A stretch of DNA of 64,000 nucleotides. Origin: Nothopassalora personata. Lineage: Eukaryota > Ascomycota > Dothideomycetes > Mycosphaerellales > Mycosphaerellaceae. Of the stretch, positions 32,701-45,341 are shown one piece after another; position 1 is the first letter of the stretch; each line of letters starts with the position of its first letter. The notes below the pieces were generated by a model. The model made no database searches, was not told the origin of the DNA, and saw only the letters and a list, made by a program, of their open reading frames with translations. The position numbers and the translations under genes were made by a program. The stretch lies in NCBI GenBank assembly GCA_033816765.1, contig CM066287.1:6882001-6946000 (forward strand). Direction: 5' to 3'.

Positions 32701-35700
32701 CTTAATAATTGCCCTAAGACTTAGGTACAACCGGATAGGGCGTGCCTACTATAGCTTATAAGGGACCGTGTTAATCTTCTAAGGTAGTATAACGTCGTGC
32801 CTAATTTGCCTTATGTAACTAAAATCCTAAGCGAGGACTGCCTCCCGGTTATAGAGCATCTTATTAAATAAGACCCTTTCTATTAGTAATAGCTTAATAC
32901 TAACCTTAATTAAGGTAAGCCGTTCTAGAGTAATCCGGCTACCTCGCTCTATACTTAAGAATTTCTTAGTTAAGTACTTCCCGTTAAACGGACCTTATCC
33001 TTTAGGCATCTTAGACTCTAGGTATAGTGCCCTACGCTTCTATTCTATATCTCCCTTAACTCGTGATTCTAGGCGCTCGTAAACGCTCGCGTCTACTAGC
33101 TTCTTCTTGTCTACCTTACGCTTATACATCGTAAAGACCTGCGGCATCCTAATATTAGCTATATATTGGCCTACTTATTACTTTCGTGCCTAAGTATTTA
33201 ATGTAGACTACATTAGAATCTCGGAGGGCTAATCCCCTTAAACTAAATAAACGTTAGTAATAGAATCTCCCTCGAACGCGCCTATTCTAATTTCTATAAC
33301 TCGTTCCTTTGTTCTAGTAGTCCTAAGCAATCCTAATAAGTAAGCTAAATGGTTGCTAGGCGTTAGAGCCTTGCCGGGTTCCTATAGATGCGTCGTGTCG
33401 TAGTCGTATCCGTTTTCCTCACTATAGCTATTTACCGGTCCCGGGACCGGCAAATTAAAGTCCGAAGTTTCTCCGAGATAGTACGAGAACCTTACCGATT
33501 TTGTTAAATCCGGCTTTAGTAAGTCGGTGGGTTGAGCGCCGTAACTTAACCTACCCTTCTATTTCCCGACGCTTTTAATAGTTCTTAAAGGGTCTTATAC
33601 CTGTCCGAGCTAACTAGGGTAGTAAACATAACACTTTCACCTTTACGGCTAGTAATAGTCCCCTTCTATAAACTATTATCGCAGTTACGGGCAGTAAGTC
33701 GCACCTTACGGGCCTACGGACGTCCTAGGATTGTTAGTAAGTTTAGATCTAAGGAGATAAACATGTCTACTTAGTAGTGAACCCTAAATACCTAAACATC
33801 TAAATTGCCTATAACACCTTTAAACTAGGCCCGCCCTCTAGTACCTCGAAAGGTAAGCTAAGCACTCGACATTACTAGTAACCTAAACCTATAAGCGTTC
33901 CTCTAGCCGATAATTTTCACCTCGGAACCCTTATTAATTAGGCACCTAATCTAGTTCTTATTTATCCTAAACTCCGCTACTACCTAAGGACTAGGGACTA
34001 TAGTAAAGTTATTAAGGACACTAGAGAGCCCGATTTTCTTAACATCCTTATATAGCTTAGTAGTAGGGACCGCACCTTTAGAGTAAAGTATAGTTAAATA
34101 TACTCTGACATACTAGGCCTAACTATCTTTACGGAAGACCTCCTTATTATACTTAGGTTTATCTTTATAGGTAACTACTTATCTAGTGCGAACCTTAGGG
34201 TCCTTTTCTATAAGGCGTTGTACTATAGCGAGCTTCTCCTAAAGAGCGGGGGTGTTAGTAACGCGACTAAAGAGGGCAGCCTCGAACTAGCGACTATATC
34301 GAAACTAATCCTAGGCATTTACATTAGGAAACGTTATCTAGAGGATCTAATCAATCTAGTAGATAATACCCTCTTCCTTTATAACCGGGCTATTACTAGC
34401 TAAACTATATTATCGGACGTAGTTATTAATCCTTATAGTCTTAGTATTCTACATACGCTTCCTTTATGCGAAGGGGGCGTTCACGGGACTAATAGGCATA
34501 TCCTTAGGCAGTCCTTTATTAGCATCGTTCCCTAGTCTATTTACTTAGGCATTATTTTCCCTTCCTAGGGTTACCCCGGATTTAGCTAATAATTGAGTTT
34601 CGCTTATTTAAGCACTAACTTCGTTTATTATTTTAACTGCCTACTAGTTAATCTTAGCTTACCGGATCTCCTATCTCAATTGTAGGCGAACTTTCTTAGT
34701 AGCCTTAGCTCGGGCTTGTAGATCCTAGGCTAAGGACCGGGTCCTCGGGTGCGGATTCTTTAGAATGCCTACGGGTGCCTTCCCTTTCACTTTGTTAGAC
34801 TGCATAGGATAGGTAGATACCTCGTTAAGCTCGCCTAAGTCGATCGCCTACTCCGCTTCACTTTCTCCGAATAAGACCTAATATGTCCTAGTAGCCTTCT
34901 CCGTTTAGCTAGACCGTGCGTCCTAAGGGCTATACTCTATTAAATGCCTAAAGTTAGGAGGGGGCTTAGAATAATTAGGAGGCGTAACCTTAGTTACCCT
35001 AGTGTAGTCCCTACCTATCTATTACTTACGTAGTACGGGAATCTTATACTAGTTGTTAAACTTAATCGGTCTATAATGTTCTTCGAGTAGAGGGAGTATA
35101 TAGAGTAGTTTCGGTTTACTATAGTCCCTCCGAAAGTTAAACTTAGTAGGACGTGGATCGCCTTCTTTCCCTAGGTACTACTAGTTATTCGGGGCGAGGT
35201 ATACGTAGCCCCGGGATATTAAGGACCTTATCGCCCTACAATTACTAGCCTAATGCTTCGAGCTGCTACAGTTGTAGCAACAACTATCTATCGCTTTAGA
35301 CTGTTCGCGATTCTACGATGGGGGACGCTACATTGCGCAAACCTACAGTTTAGTATCTAGGTCGTACCTCTCCGGTTATATAGAGCGTTAATTCTCGCTC
35401 GGGTAGAAGGCACCCGCGTCCGCGACGCGACCGCGCTAGTATGTACGTATACTCATTTTAGCTACCTTCTAGATTAGGTTATTATTAACAATAGTCCTAG
35501 AGGTAGCCTTCTTAAGCGTGTTAATCTTAGGCTTAAGGCGCGGCATTTGCTTTACGACTAAGCGGTGTAGCTAAGGCAAAGTAAGAGGGAAATCTATATA
35601 TATAGCTTTCTATCCCTCCTTACTATCTACGATGCTAGTAGCTTTATCGAGGATCCTCTAAAAGTCCCTAAACTTCTTAGATTGCTTTAGGTGAAGCCCG

Positions 35701-36345
35701 TAAGCCTTGTAGACTACTTTTGCGACTACCTCTAGCAATCCCTAAAGGAGAAGGCGACTCCGGAAGCTGTTATCTAAATTCTTAGGTTCAATTAGGTCAC
35801 TTAAGGATACAAATAGGCGGATGAATTCCTTTATATCTTATTCTTTAGGCCTCTTACCTTACTGCGCCCTAACAATCTCCTTAAGATATTCCCGACTCCC
35901 TAACATCGAGTAGGCGTTAAACCTTAAGAACTCTAATAAGAACGCCCTCCTAAAACGTGCCTTGTTAGTAAACTACCTAGGCAGTCTCATAACTACGCGC
36001 CGGATAGTAGTTTCGCAATTGCGCTTAAACCTACCCTAGAAATTATCCTTCTTAATAGATACCTAAGGCGGATACTAGTCTATTAGGTCGCTAAACCGCT
36101 CCTAGAACTTAGTAGCATTAGTGCCATTAAAGAACGGATTCTTAGCACCTCCTAGAGGTAGGAAGCGAGGGCTAGCGTTTTCTATTGCTACTACTAATCG
36201 TCTAAAGAGGGCAGTTATAGTATCTATTCCAATTGTGCTATTCGTTCCTACACCTATACCTAATTTAGCGGCGCTAGTTCCGCTTCTCCCTTCTTTACTA
36301 GATTTAGGTGTTTCCCCTTCCTCCGATTCCTCTATCCCCTTATAA
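29760..36345 (-). pseudogene. Element D gag-pol remnant
   Basis: A degenerate minus-strand polyprotein. Gag occupies about 34,400-36,345 with an unmutated CX2CX4HX4C knuckle at 35,238-35,279. A protease-like region is at about 33,720-33,960 (GSEV...TILGRP). RT is at about 32,000-33,000, with the catalytic box now FLDN at 32,269-32,280, where the second Asp became Asn. RNase H (VDASG, about 31,770) and its tail (DALSRRPSTP, about 31,400) come next. Integrase with its C-terminal domain is at about 29,850-31,200 (a Thr-Thr-Cys-Arg-Thr-Thr stretch near 30,480). Typical length for this group is 1,500-2,000 residues, matched here. Stops are TAG/TAA at Trp and Gln positions. The boundary between gag and pol cannot be set. 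Confidence 0.82.
33430..33455. repeat. GC-rich palindrome inside element D pol region (one mismatch)
   Basis: Same 26-bp motif as at 29,615 with one change in the right arm (GGCAAAT). Here it falls in a readable minus-strand frame, where it encodes NLPVPGPVN. The motif therefore sits in coding as well as non-coding parts of the element. Confidence 0.7.
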
Positions 36346-36544
36346 GGGACAGAATCCCTATAGACCCCTTCTATTTTCGTAGGGTTTATAGGCTATTTGT
36401 AGCCCCTGCCTATGTCGGTAAAGGTGCTAAGTTTTTCTAGTAATGCAGCCGTATCTATTGTTACGTAGTGCTTACTTTAGAATGTACTAATACTAGTTAT
36501 TACTTAATAGGACCTTATAACCGTAGTTGTTACTAAATACCTTA

Positions 36545-36665
36545 GACCTTAAGTGTTTTCGACCTTAGTCGACCTTAACCGTGAACCTTAACCTTAAACC
36601 TTAACCTTAAGTAATAACCTTAACCGTGAACCTTGGACCTTAAACCGTGATTTTAACCTTATAAA
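36545..36665. repeat. Degenerate CCTTAACCGTGAA-type minisatellite in element D 5' leader
   Basis: Loose tandem units of CCTTAACC, ACCGTGAA and AACCTTAA fill the leader between the 5' LTR and gag. The unit varies from about 6 to 13 bp. It looks like slippage-generated leader sequence rather than a telomeric tract. Confidence 0.6.
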
Positions 36666-36724
36666 CTAGATGCTAATACGCCACCGGGTGTACACTTAAC
36701 AACCCCCCTCATTAACTACTAAAA

Positions 36725-37100
36725 TAATGTCTACTAACCACCCTATGTAGGCCTGTCCGAGTTGTAGTAGTGTGGAGCGGCGCTTATGTAAGCAGAGGTA
36801 TTTGCCGGTCCCGGGACCGTGAAATTAGGTTACGTGACGAGTAGCGTAGTAGCTAGATAAATAAGAGGATTAGCGGACTTAAACCCCTATACCCTCTACT
36901 CGAGAGGTATAAATTGAATTGGTGCCTTAATGCTACGCTTATAATGCTTAGCTACGCAGTATATATCTTTAATAGCTATACTAGGTCCTACTAGCTTACC
37001 TAAATGTCCAATTAAATCTAAATAAAATTAGGGCAAGTTGGACCTAAGGGACCCCCCCCCCTCTAAACCTAAGGTCAACACAACCTATTAGTCGTTAATA
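36725..37100 (-). repeat. Element D 5' LTR (376 bp)
   Basis: Pairs with 25,258-25,632. It carries the palindrome at 36,800-36,825 with one change in each arm. Element C resumes immediately after it. Confidence 0.85.
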
Positions 37101-37326
37101 TTATATATCTTCGATCGCCTTACGTGTTTCTTTATATACTTCCTTAAGAGTATCCGTTGTTACGATTACTCTTTCGGCTTATAGGTAGGATCTAGGTGTT
37201 CCGAATAGGTTAGGATCTTTACTAAAGTTCGTATAGAATAGCGTCGTTAAAGTTATCTCTAATTTATAGTTGTTTAGTGCGATCTACGCTATTAGTAGTA
37301 GTGAAACCTAGTTATCTTATACGTAG
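37101..37326 (-). mobile_element. Element C, middle segment between D and D'
   Basis: 226 bp of the integrase region of C. It joins the left segment (TTTTTGTTAT at 25,257) without loss, as shown by the uninterrupted homologous stretches in E (about 39,880-40,110) and F (about 62,620-62,850). It is cut again by D'. The rest of C is outside the window. Confidence 0.8.
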
Positions 37327-37696
37327 TAATGTCTACTAACTACCCTATATAGGCCTATCCGAGTTGTAGTAGTATAGAGCGGCGCTTATGTAAGTAGGGG
37401 TATCTGCCGGTCCCGGGACCGTAAAATTAGGTTACGTAACGAGTAGCGTAGTAGCTAGATAAATAAGAGGATTAGCGGACTTAAACCCCTATACCCTCTA
37501 CTCGAGAGGTATAAATTGAATTGTTTTACTAATGCTACGTCTATAATGCTTAACTACGTAGTATATATCTTAATAGTTATACTAGGTCCTACTAGCTTAC
37601 CTAAATGTCTAATTAAACTAAAATGAAATTAGGGTAAGTTAGACCTAAGGAACCTCCTCCAAACCTAAGGTTAACATAACCTATTAGTCGTTAATA
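37327..37696 (-). repeat. Element D' 3' LTR (370 bp)
   Basis: Matches the D LTRs from TAATGTCTAC to CGTTAATA, with a palindrome copy at 37,402-37,427 that has more changes. The partner LTR would lie beyond the window. Confidence 0.83.
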
Positions 37697-38467
37697 TATC
37701 CTCCCCTATTACGAACCTGTCCTTAGGTTCTAAAGTAGTAAGCCCGGGCACTATAGGTAGCGTAGTTAGTTACTATAAGCTAAGGTAGTCTTATAGTAGC
37801 ATAATAGCTTACCCTACTATTTAGCTTAATATATAAGATGTTAGGTAATCCTAGGGCCTACTAGCAATAGCTTATAAAGATCGAAAGGATTCGTCTAATA
37901 GAGACCGTAATAGCGACGTTAATAACCGCGACTCGCGCCCGTCGTACTACGTTAACGTATACTACGAAACTAGCGAGGGGATAGGTAGCTATATTAGTAT
38001 TAATCGAACGGGCTAGATAGTCGAATAATACAAACGCTATTTATGAAACAAGTGAGTATTAGTACTAGTAACCTAATAAATCTAAAGACGAGTCTATCGC
38101 GTAGCTAGAAAGTTAGTTAAGGGAAGATAAGTAACTATAAGAAACAAGTAAGATCTAAGGACTAGAAGTACCCGTACCCGAAGCATTAACTAGAACTAGA
38201 ACTAGAATTAGAACTAGAAACTAGTACCTATAGGCTATAGCTATAGCCGGAAAATCAACTAGAAACTAGGAGCCTATAAACCCGTACTAACTACTTAGTT
38301 CCACTTATTCTTACATAACTCCTTTATTTAGACCTACTCGTTATCGTAGCTAACACTAGTCTTATTAGACGCGTCCCTAAGCGGCTAGTTAGTAAAGTTC
38401 CTATAGTAGTTACGGAAGAAGCTCTTATTGCGCCCTTCGCTTATAAAGTATAGCTACTCGAGAGTAG
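37327..38467 (-). mobile_element. Element D', segment 1: second copy of the D family
   Basis: The 3' LTR (37,327-37,696) and the C-terminal part of the accessory ORF, homologous to D 25,258-26,420. It ends at 38,467, where E inserted (TSD AGTAG at 38,463-38,467). Confidence 0.85.
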
Positions 38468-38894
38468 TGTTAGGTTTAGTATAACCTAATAATATTACAA
38501 GTTAAGAAGATAAGCTTAATTAGGTTTATTCTCGGGCCGATAGGAAGTTAAGGGAGAGTAATAAAGTAGTAGCTATCTTGTCTTATAGAGACTAAGTAGT
38601 AGTAAGGTAGAGGTTAGGTTATAGTGTATTCTAAATAGTAATATTAAATAGTAAGTTAAACGCCTCGAAACTATACGGGGCCCTTAGCGTTCCTAAATAT
38701 AAAGGAGACTCGTAGTTGTATTTCGTCCAATTACTTAATTACTAGTAAGCGAGTAATCTCGAATTACCGAGTTACTAGTAAGCGAGTAATCTCGAATTAC
38801 TAAGCTACTAGTAAGCGAGTAATCTCGTATAGCGCACGTGATCTTATCGGCTAATAGCTATATATACCGTCGTAGCTTAACCCGAACCGTAATA
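38468..38894 (-). repeat. Element E 3' LTR (427 bp, three 33-bp repeats)
   Basis: Begins TGTTAGGTTTAG and ends CCGTAATA. At about 38,726-38,826 it has three tandem 33-bp units built on ACTAGTAAGCGAGTAATCTC. The other LTR has two, which accounts for the whole 33-bp length difference. Confidence 0.9.
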
Positions 38895-38972
38895 CTATCC
38901 CCCTTCCGGCCTAGCTTCGTCCCGAAGCTTATATAAGATAATATAATAGCCCCTCCTCGTAAGTTAGTAACG

Positions 38973-39445
38973 ATGTCTTCTTTATCTTCTAAGAATCGTC
39001 TTCGGCTAGTAAAGGAAATTAATAAACACGGCCGTCTAGTAGATCTTACCTACGATTATTATTTGAGGGAAACTTCCGTCTTTAGTGCTCGGAGTATGTT
39101 CGTCGTAGGCGTAAATGCGTAAACCTGTCCTAGGAGTCTCTTAATAAGACTCGTAAGGAGTATAAGAAAAAGGTCGAAAAGGATAAGAAGGACCTTACGG
39201 AAGTCCTAGCGCGGTTAATACGTAATAAGTCAATACTTCGCTAAGCGGAGGAGCGCGCGCGTAAGAAGGCGCTTTATTTAGAGGCTAAGATAGAAGCCTC
39301 CGGCGAGATTAGGGATGTCGATTGTCCTACCGCGGATACGACTATTAGTCTATCTCCTACGGTATAGTCCTCGATCGACTTTATTAATAATGCGATCGAT
39401 TTCTCCGTTCCTTCTAGTTCTACTAGGTAGCTACGTAGGTCCTAT
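38973..39445 (+). pseudogene. Element E antisense Cys-rich/coiled-coil ORF remnant
   Basis: ATG at 38,973 (MSSLSSKNRLRL) opens a plus-strand frame antisense to pol. It loses register after about 40 codons and continues in another frame as a Lys/Glu/Arg-rich coiled coil (KKKVEKDKKDL) and an acidic tail. It is homologous by position and pattern to the frames in A and F. A frameshift plus TAG codons make it a pseudogene. Confidence 0.55.
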
Positions 39446-39449
39446 TTTT

Positions 39450-42400
39450 TAGGAACTATTAGACCTTTTACTAATAGTTATATAGGTTCTTCTCTAGTTC
39501 CTAGGTATTTTCTAATTCGTCGTATCCTTTCTATTTAATAAGGTATTACTAACCTCTTTTATCTAGGATTCTTTCGACTTCAAATTCGTTTCCTACTTCC
39601 GGTTCGAAATGGAAGCTCTCTTAATAAGGTGTTTCGGCGTCTATAGGTTCTAGTTTAGAGATATAGAAGACTAGGTAGATTTTTACGTTAGGTAGTAGTC
39701 GTAGGCGGTAGTTAACTAGTCTAATGACTTTCTTAACTAAAAATAGTCCGACCTTAACGTAATCTAGTTTCTTAGTCTATCTTCTCGTTCTTAGGTTTTT
39801 TATAAGGAGATAGACCTTATCCCCCTCTTTAAGTAGAGGTACTATTGTCCTTATGTTTTGTCGTTATTAAGACAGTTTTTGTTATGTATCTTCGATTGCC
39901 TTACGTACTTTTTTATGCACTTCCTTAAGAGTATCCGTCGTTACGATTGCTCTCTCGGCCTATAGGTAGGATTTAGGTGTTCCGAATAGGTTAGGATCTT
40001 TACTAAAGTTTGCGTAGAATAGCGTCGTTAAAGTTATCTCTAATTTGTAGTTGTTTAGTACAATCTATGCTATAGGTAGTAGTAAAACCTAATTGTCTTA
40101 CGTGTAGTTAATGTAGTACCGTAGATATTGTTCTAAGGTTTGATTTATTCTTTCTATCTATCTATTAGTCTCCGGGTAGTATACCGTGGATAACTTATAC
40201 TTAATTCTAATCGTTCCTATAAGCGTCTTCTAGTAGTTAGAAGTAAATAGTTTGTCCCTATCCGTTATAAACGCTTAAGGGAATCCGTAGTATTAGATTA
40301 ATCTATCTAGTATAAGGTATCCGAGCTATTCTACGGTATATATTTCTAATGTAGCGATAAAGTGTGTATACTTTATAAGTCTATTAACTATAACTAGTAT
40401 TATGTCGTAAGGTTATTTAGTAACTTAATCCTTAGATTATAGGAGTTTTGTAATAAAGTCTATTATAACTTTGTCCTATGGTTTTATTAGTAGTGTCCTA
40501 AACTGTAGTTAACTATATTTCGCGTGCCTAGTAGCCTTATTTTATTAGTAGTGTATACATCGTTTAATATAGTATAGTACCTTCTACCTTATTTATAGAA
40601 ATGAGAAGCTGCGTTATATGAGGTCTACTATCTTTATCGTTCTAGGATGTCCGTATAGAGGATCGTTGTAATATTTTCGTATACATTCTTCTTCTCGGTC
40701 CTTTAGTACCTAATATTTTCCTTACGATATAGGGAATTGTTCCTCCGTATCGCGTAGTATCCTTACGATACTATTAAATTCCTTTATGTTAGTACTAAGA
40801 CTTCCGTCGGGGTTTGTCTTAAGTATTTTATATTATACTAGTTCTTTTCCTTCTATATAGTCGCTTCTTTGGCTTAGCGCATCTACGCGGCCGTTCTCTA
40901 TTTCTAGAGTATATTTAATCTCGAACTTGTATTGCCTAAGTAGCTCCGACTAGCGGGCTTACCTTCGGGTTAGTTCCTTCGTCGTCGTAAAGTACGTAAG
41001 ATTCTTATAGTCTAATAGAATCGTTAACTTTAGTAGGCCCTCGACGTACACTCTATAATACTACATAGCTATAACAATAGCTAGAAGCTCTTTATTATAG
41101 ATGTCGTAGTTCTATTCTGCTATAGTTATTTTCCGGGAGTAATAGGCTACTAGGTGTCTTTTCCTATTATGCTGTTAGGAACCGCTGTACGTTATCACAA
41201 CTCGGGCTTGGATCTTTGCAGGGATGTCTCAATCAGTTATGAAGGTAGTGGTTCCAAACAGTATATAGTGTATACTTAAAATGAGTTGAGCACGAGGCTC
41301 CTATCTACTTGCAAAAGAGCGTCGTCTATATAGTGCCGTGTCTTGGCGTGATCTTTCCTGCTCTCTCTGCTCTCTCTGCTCTCTCGAGAGAGCACCCGAG
41401 AGCACTGAGAGCACTCTGCATATCGGGTGCATCCGCTGGTCTGCTGGCATCGATTGGTTGGCTACGGGCTTCCCCAGACCGATCCGTAACATATGCGTCT
41501 ATGTAAGATATACGCCTATTGCTATATCGGACGCGTCGGTCTCGATATAGACTTCCTTACTACTATCGAATAGTCGAAGCGTAGGGGCTAAAGCGCATTA
41601 TTCTTTAAGTCTATTAAACGCTTTACTTTGTTCCTTTCCCTATTTCTAGCTAACGTCCTTTCTCGTAAGTATCGTTATTAGTGCTACTGTCTTTAAATAG
41701 TCCTTAATGAATTTCCGGTTGTAATTAGCTAGTCTAAGGAATAATTGTACGTCCTTAACTGTTCTTAGTTCTAGCTATTCTCTAATTGATTATGTCTTTG
41801 TAGGATTGATCGCGATCCCTATAGTGCTAATAATAAAGCCTAAGAACTTAACTTCTTTCTTATAGAATTCGCATTTTTCTAGTGCCGTTATGAATCCTAC
41901 TTGTATAAGCCGTTTAAATACGTCCTAGACTCGTTTCGTATGCTCCTAAAGGGATCCTTTCGTATAGACTAGTATATCGTCTATATATGTAATAACACAT
42001 ACGTCGAGTAGGTCTCTAAGTGTTTTGTTAACAAGGTCCTAGTAGGATACGGGTACGTTAGTTAATCCTATAGGCATAACTAAGAATTCGTAGAGTCCGT
42101 ATCGTGTTCTAAAAGCGGTTTTCTATTCTTCTCCTTCTACTATTCGTATAGTGTAGAAGGCATCGCGTAGATTAATCTTTATATACTAGTCCGATCCGGT
42201 TAATCTATCTTATGCTTCTTCGATGTTTAGTAGTAGGTATCGGTTCTTAATAGTAATCTCGTTTAACTTTCGGTAGTCTTATACGAGTCGTAGTTTCCCG
42301 TTTAGTCCTAGGACGAACATATATAGAGTTCCTACGCTTAAGGTAGATTGTCGTATCTATCCTTTAGCTAGCTTGTCCTTTAGCTATTCTCGTAGGGTAT

Positions 42401-45310
42401 AGAGCTCTTTTTCGGACATTTAATATAGGGGTCCCTATAGAGGCTCTTTTCCTAGCTAAATGTTTATCTTATAATCCTATAGTACGTGTTTAGGTAAGGC
42501 GTCCTTACCTTCCTCTTCTCGGAATAATCGTAACTATTTACGATATTCCTAAGGGATGTCTAGCTCCGATTTTCTAGTTATCTTTGATAGTACGTTACTT
42601 CTATCCTTTCCGGTAATCTCGTAACCTAACTGCCCTAAGTTGGTATCTATCCTAGTCGAAGGTAGTTCGTCTATCCTTCTAGTCGGTATAAGCTATATCC
42701 TATTTAGCTATCTTACCTTATCTACTAGTAAACGCTATCGCTACGTAGGTTCAATAGCGATAACGTAATCGCATTGTTTAAATCTAAGTACTCCTTTTCT
42801 CTAGTCGATTACTAGGTTATGCTTTCTTAACTAAGGTATCCTAAGTATAATGTTATAACTAGCTATGTTAGTAACATCTAAGGTAATTTTATCGTAGTAC
42901 TATTAGATTATAAGTAGCAGCGGTATCGTTTCGCGCTCTATACTAGGTAAGGATAATCCGTCTACCGCGATTAATTTATAACCCTCTTTCTTTCTACGGG
43001 TAGCTAGTCTATGTCGTTTAATAAATGATTCGGAGGTAAAATTCCCCCTCGCTCCGGAATCTATTATAGTATATGTCCGATGCCTATTAACGATAATCTT
43101 CGTTCGAAACACTATTATCGTAGGTAATGCTTAAGCACTTGTCGTTTTACATAACTCTCTTAGGTTGCTCCTACCTAGAGAGTTAATCCTTTTCCCTATT
43201 CGTATATAGAACGTCGTACTTCGTGTCTCGAGGCCTCCGCTTAAACCTAGCGCGAGCCTTTCTATGTCTACACCTATAATCGGTAACGTTCCTAGATCTT
43301 CTACGTTTCTAAGTAGAGTACGCGTACGTACTACACTACGTTACGCAATTCGTTTAATACAAATGTTCCTAATGGTATAAGGTATCTAGTACCTATTATC
43401 TTAATTCCTATTAGTAGTCGTTCTATAATAGCGGTTACTAGGTTTTCGGTTGTCTCTATAAGTAGATATCCCTAAGCTATGTGCCTTAGGGCGTCGAGTG
43501 TCTTATCGAACTTAGTAGGGTATAGCATCCGTCGTCCGTTTATCTTAGGTAGGAATTCTTCGTACCTTCTTTATAGATATATAATTAAATCGTATAGTTT
43601 CTTCGGTACATCTACCGTAAAGGTAAGTTGTTTATTATTGTCGTTAGTGTCGCTCTCTTCTCCTTCGGAGGAATCTTCTTCGCTTAATTCTTCCGGATCC
43701 TAGTCTTCTATAATAATATCTAGCCCGGTAGTTTCTTAACGTTCTTCCTATAGTTCTAGCGACTACGATTTGTTCTATCCTAGGTCCTAGTTTTCTTTAT
43801 CTTTATTATTAAAGTAGGATTCGTCGATGTCTACTTCTTTAAGCCTAGCGTTTTGCCTATATTACGCTCCTAGGATTCCTCGCGGTTACTAAGGCTAATA
43901 CCCTACGCCTGTTTTTACGGCGTAGTGAACTTAACACGAGTCTTAGTAATAGAATCGCTAATAAAGGCTTCTATAACTATTTTAAGATTTAGTTTCGATC
44001 TCGTAGTCGACTCTTCGTACTATTATACTAAACTCTCGTTTCTCTTATTACTAGATTTCGCTCGTAATTGTCTACTACTAATCCTATAGTTCGTCGTATA
44101 GGCTCTCGGTATCTAAATCCAATTCTCCTTTTAGGACGATGTTATCTTCGATGTCCTTAAATGCTTAGTTAAGGTAGTCCTTTTATTATTAGAGTTCCTC
44201 GAGTGTCGATTAGTATGTTTTAGTAAACTGTTATAGCTAGTTCTACAGTCTAAATAGCTGCCTATAGTATCCTCCTCGTCCTTATAAGGGGTCTAGGAGA
44301 GGCGTTATGCTTCTATTGCTAGCTCTCTCCTCTACTCTCTAAGTATAGTCGGTATCTCCTCGAGATCTAACGCTACTCTTAGATTCACTAGTTCGGGGTT
44401 GCATTATGTTAAACTGTTCGCGGCGCACTATATTCTTACCGCGGTAGTCCCTTACTATATAGCTAGGTTTACCGTATCTATAGTAGGTTCGTGTTTCCTT
44501 TAAACTCCGGGATCCTCTATTCCCGTTTCTATTCCTAATCTTACGACCTTTCTCGGTAACGTTAAGCTCTATCGGCTATAGTCTATAGTATAGTTTGTCC
44601 CTAAGCTTATTGTTATAATTATCGTTAAAGCCTCTATTACGGTTATCGTAGCCTAGCGTATATCCGGCCTTTCCGGACACCTTAGAGTCGTATCGTCGTT
44701 CTATAGCTCTCTCGTAGAGCTTATCGTTAAGATCGATCGTAACCTTAACTAAAGATCCTAGGTTATCGATCCTTCGACCGTCCCTTATTAACTTATCCTT
44801 AACGTGCTCCTTTAGTCCTCTTCGGTACATAACTTAAAGTGCTTCGTCGTCCTAATCGGTAAGCTAGGTATACTCCTAGAATTTAGTAGCGTAGTCGGTA
44901 GTAGATGTCTTCTAGGTTAGGTATTAGATAACGCGTACTATAGTAGCGGTCTTATTCGAGATACTAAAGACGCTCTTTATCGCATTTTTAAGGTAACCGT
45001 AAGACGTAAAGATTCCGTTCGCATTATCGTTACCGTTACTATCTAGGTAGGTCCTAAGGAAGGGTCTAACCTAATGCTATACTCGTCCTCTTAAGAAGGT
45101 AGTAGTAAAGACGGGCTTAAGGTTCTGAGCTATAGAGCTAAATAAGAAGTATATATCTATCTAAGTAACCTAAGTATCGAACTTGTCTTGATCGCTATAG
45201 TAGAACTCTAGCTTACTAACCCTAAGGGTATCGTTACCTATATAAGTAGCTAAGGCATTAATAGCATCGTTCGCGGTCTAAGGTCGTCAGGCTCTACTTA
45301 CTTTACGCTA
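39450..45310 (-). pseudogene. Element E gag-pol remnant, split by a solo LTR
   Basis: Minus-strand polyprotein. Gag is at about 44,300-45,300, with a knuckle near 44,440-44,490 whose Cys and His ligands have mostly become Tyr. RT YIDDILVY has the catalytic pair at 41,976-41,987. The RNase H/integrase junction (VDALSQRSD) is near 40,865-40,895. Integrase and a C-terminal chromodomain follow (about 39,520-39,640). The RNase H part is interrupted by the solo LTR at 41,173-41,491. The pattern of TAG/TAA codons is the same as in A, C and F. Confidence 0.85.
41173..41491. mobile_element. Solo LTR (319 bp), not RIP-mutated
   Basis: A TGTTAGGAACC...GATCCGTAACA unit is flanked by the perfect 5-bp duplication TATGC (41,168-41,172 and 41,492-41,496), and E continues in register on both sides. 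Composition is balanced and CA/TG are common, unlike the host element. Its ends resemble those of the A/C/F LTRs. No internal region remains, so an inserted element was lost by LTR-LTR recombination. It contains CTCTCTG repeats and a GCTCTCTCGAGAGAGC palindrome. Confidence 0.9.
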
Positions 45311-45330
45311 TCGATCTCCTATCGTAGAGG

Positions 45331-45341
45331 GCGTTTAAAGC
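45331..45341 (-). other. Element E primer-binding site, probable self-priming
   Basis: On minus, the 5' LTR is followed by a short spacer and TTAAACGCC. The same nonamer is present on the plus strand inside the left LTR of E near 38,653, so the transcript start could anneal to it. No tRNA 3'-end match seen. Confidence 0.5.

Larger units (their letters stand above)
25258..37100 (-). mobile_element. Element D: large RIP-degraded Ty3/gypsy element, about 11.84 kb
   Basis: Near-identical terminal repeats (25,258-25,632 and 36,725-37,100) enclose a minus-oriented element inserted in C. C sequence resumes exactly at 37,101, and the target shows a 4-5 bp duplication (TTAT, or GTTAT/ATTAT). The minus-strand order is gag with CCHC knuckle, protease, RT, RNase H, integrase, then an extra frame of about 1,000 codons. 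The RT catalytic box is of the Phe-Leu-Asp-Asp-Ile-Gly type known from large fungal gypsy elements. It is much longer than the chromoviruses here because of the extra frame and long spacers. RIP has destroyed all frames. Confidence 0.88.

Noticed and set aside
36545..36665. Telomeric repeat
   Set aside because: CCTTAA words occur, but the unit length varies and the tract lies inside the D leader just inside its 5' LTR.
25258..37100. D as a DNA transposon or a Starship-type cargo element
   Set aside because: It has LTRs, a purine tract, gag, RT, RNase H and integrase in gypsy order, and no tyrosine-recombinase captain or transposase motif was seen.
25253..37104. Precise 5-bp TSD for element D
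   Set aside because: Left GTTAT and right ATTAT/TTATA cannot be resolved because RIP altered the LTR ends. Only a 4-5 bp duplication is claimed.
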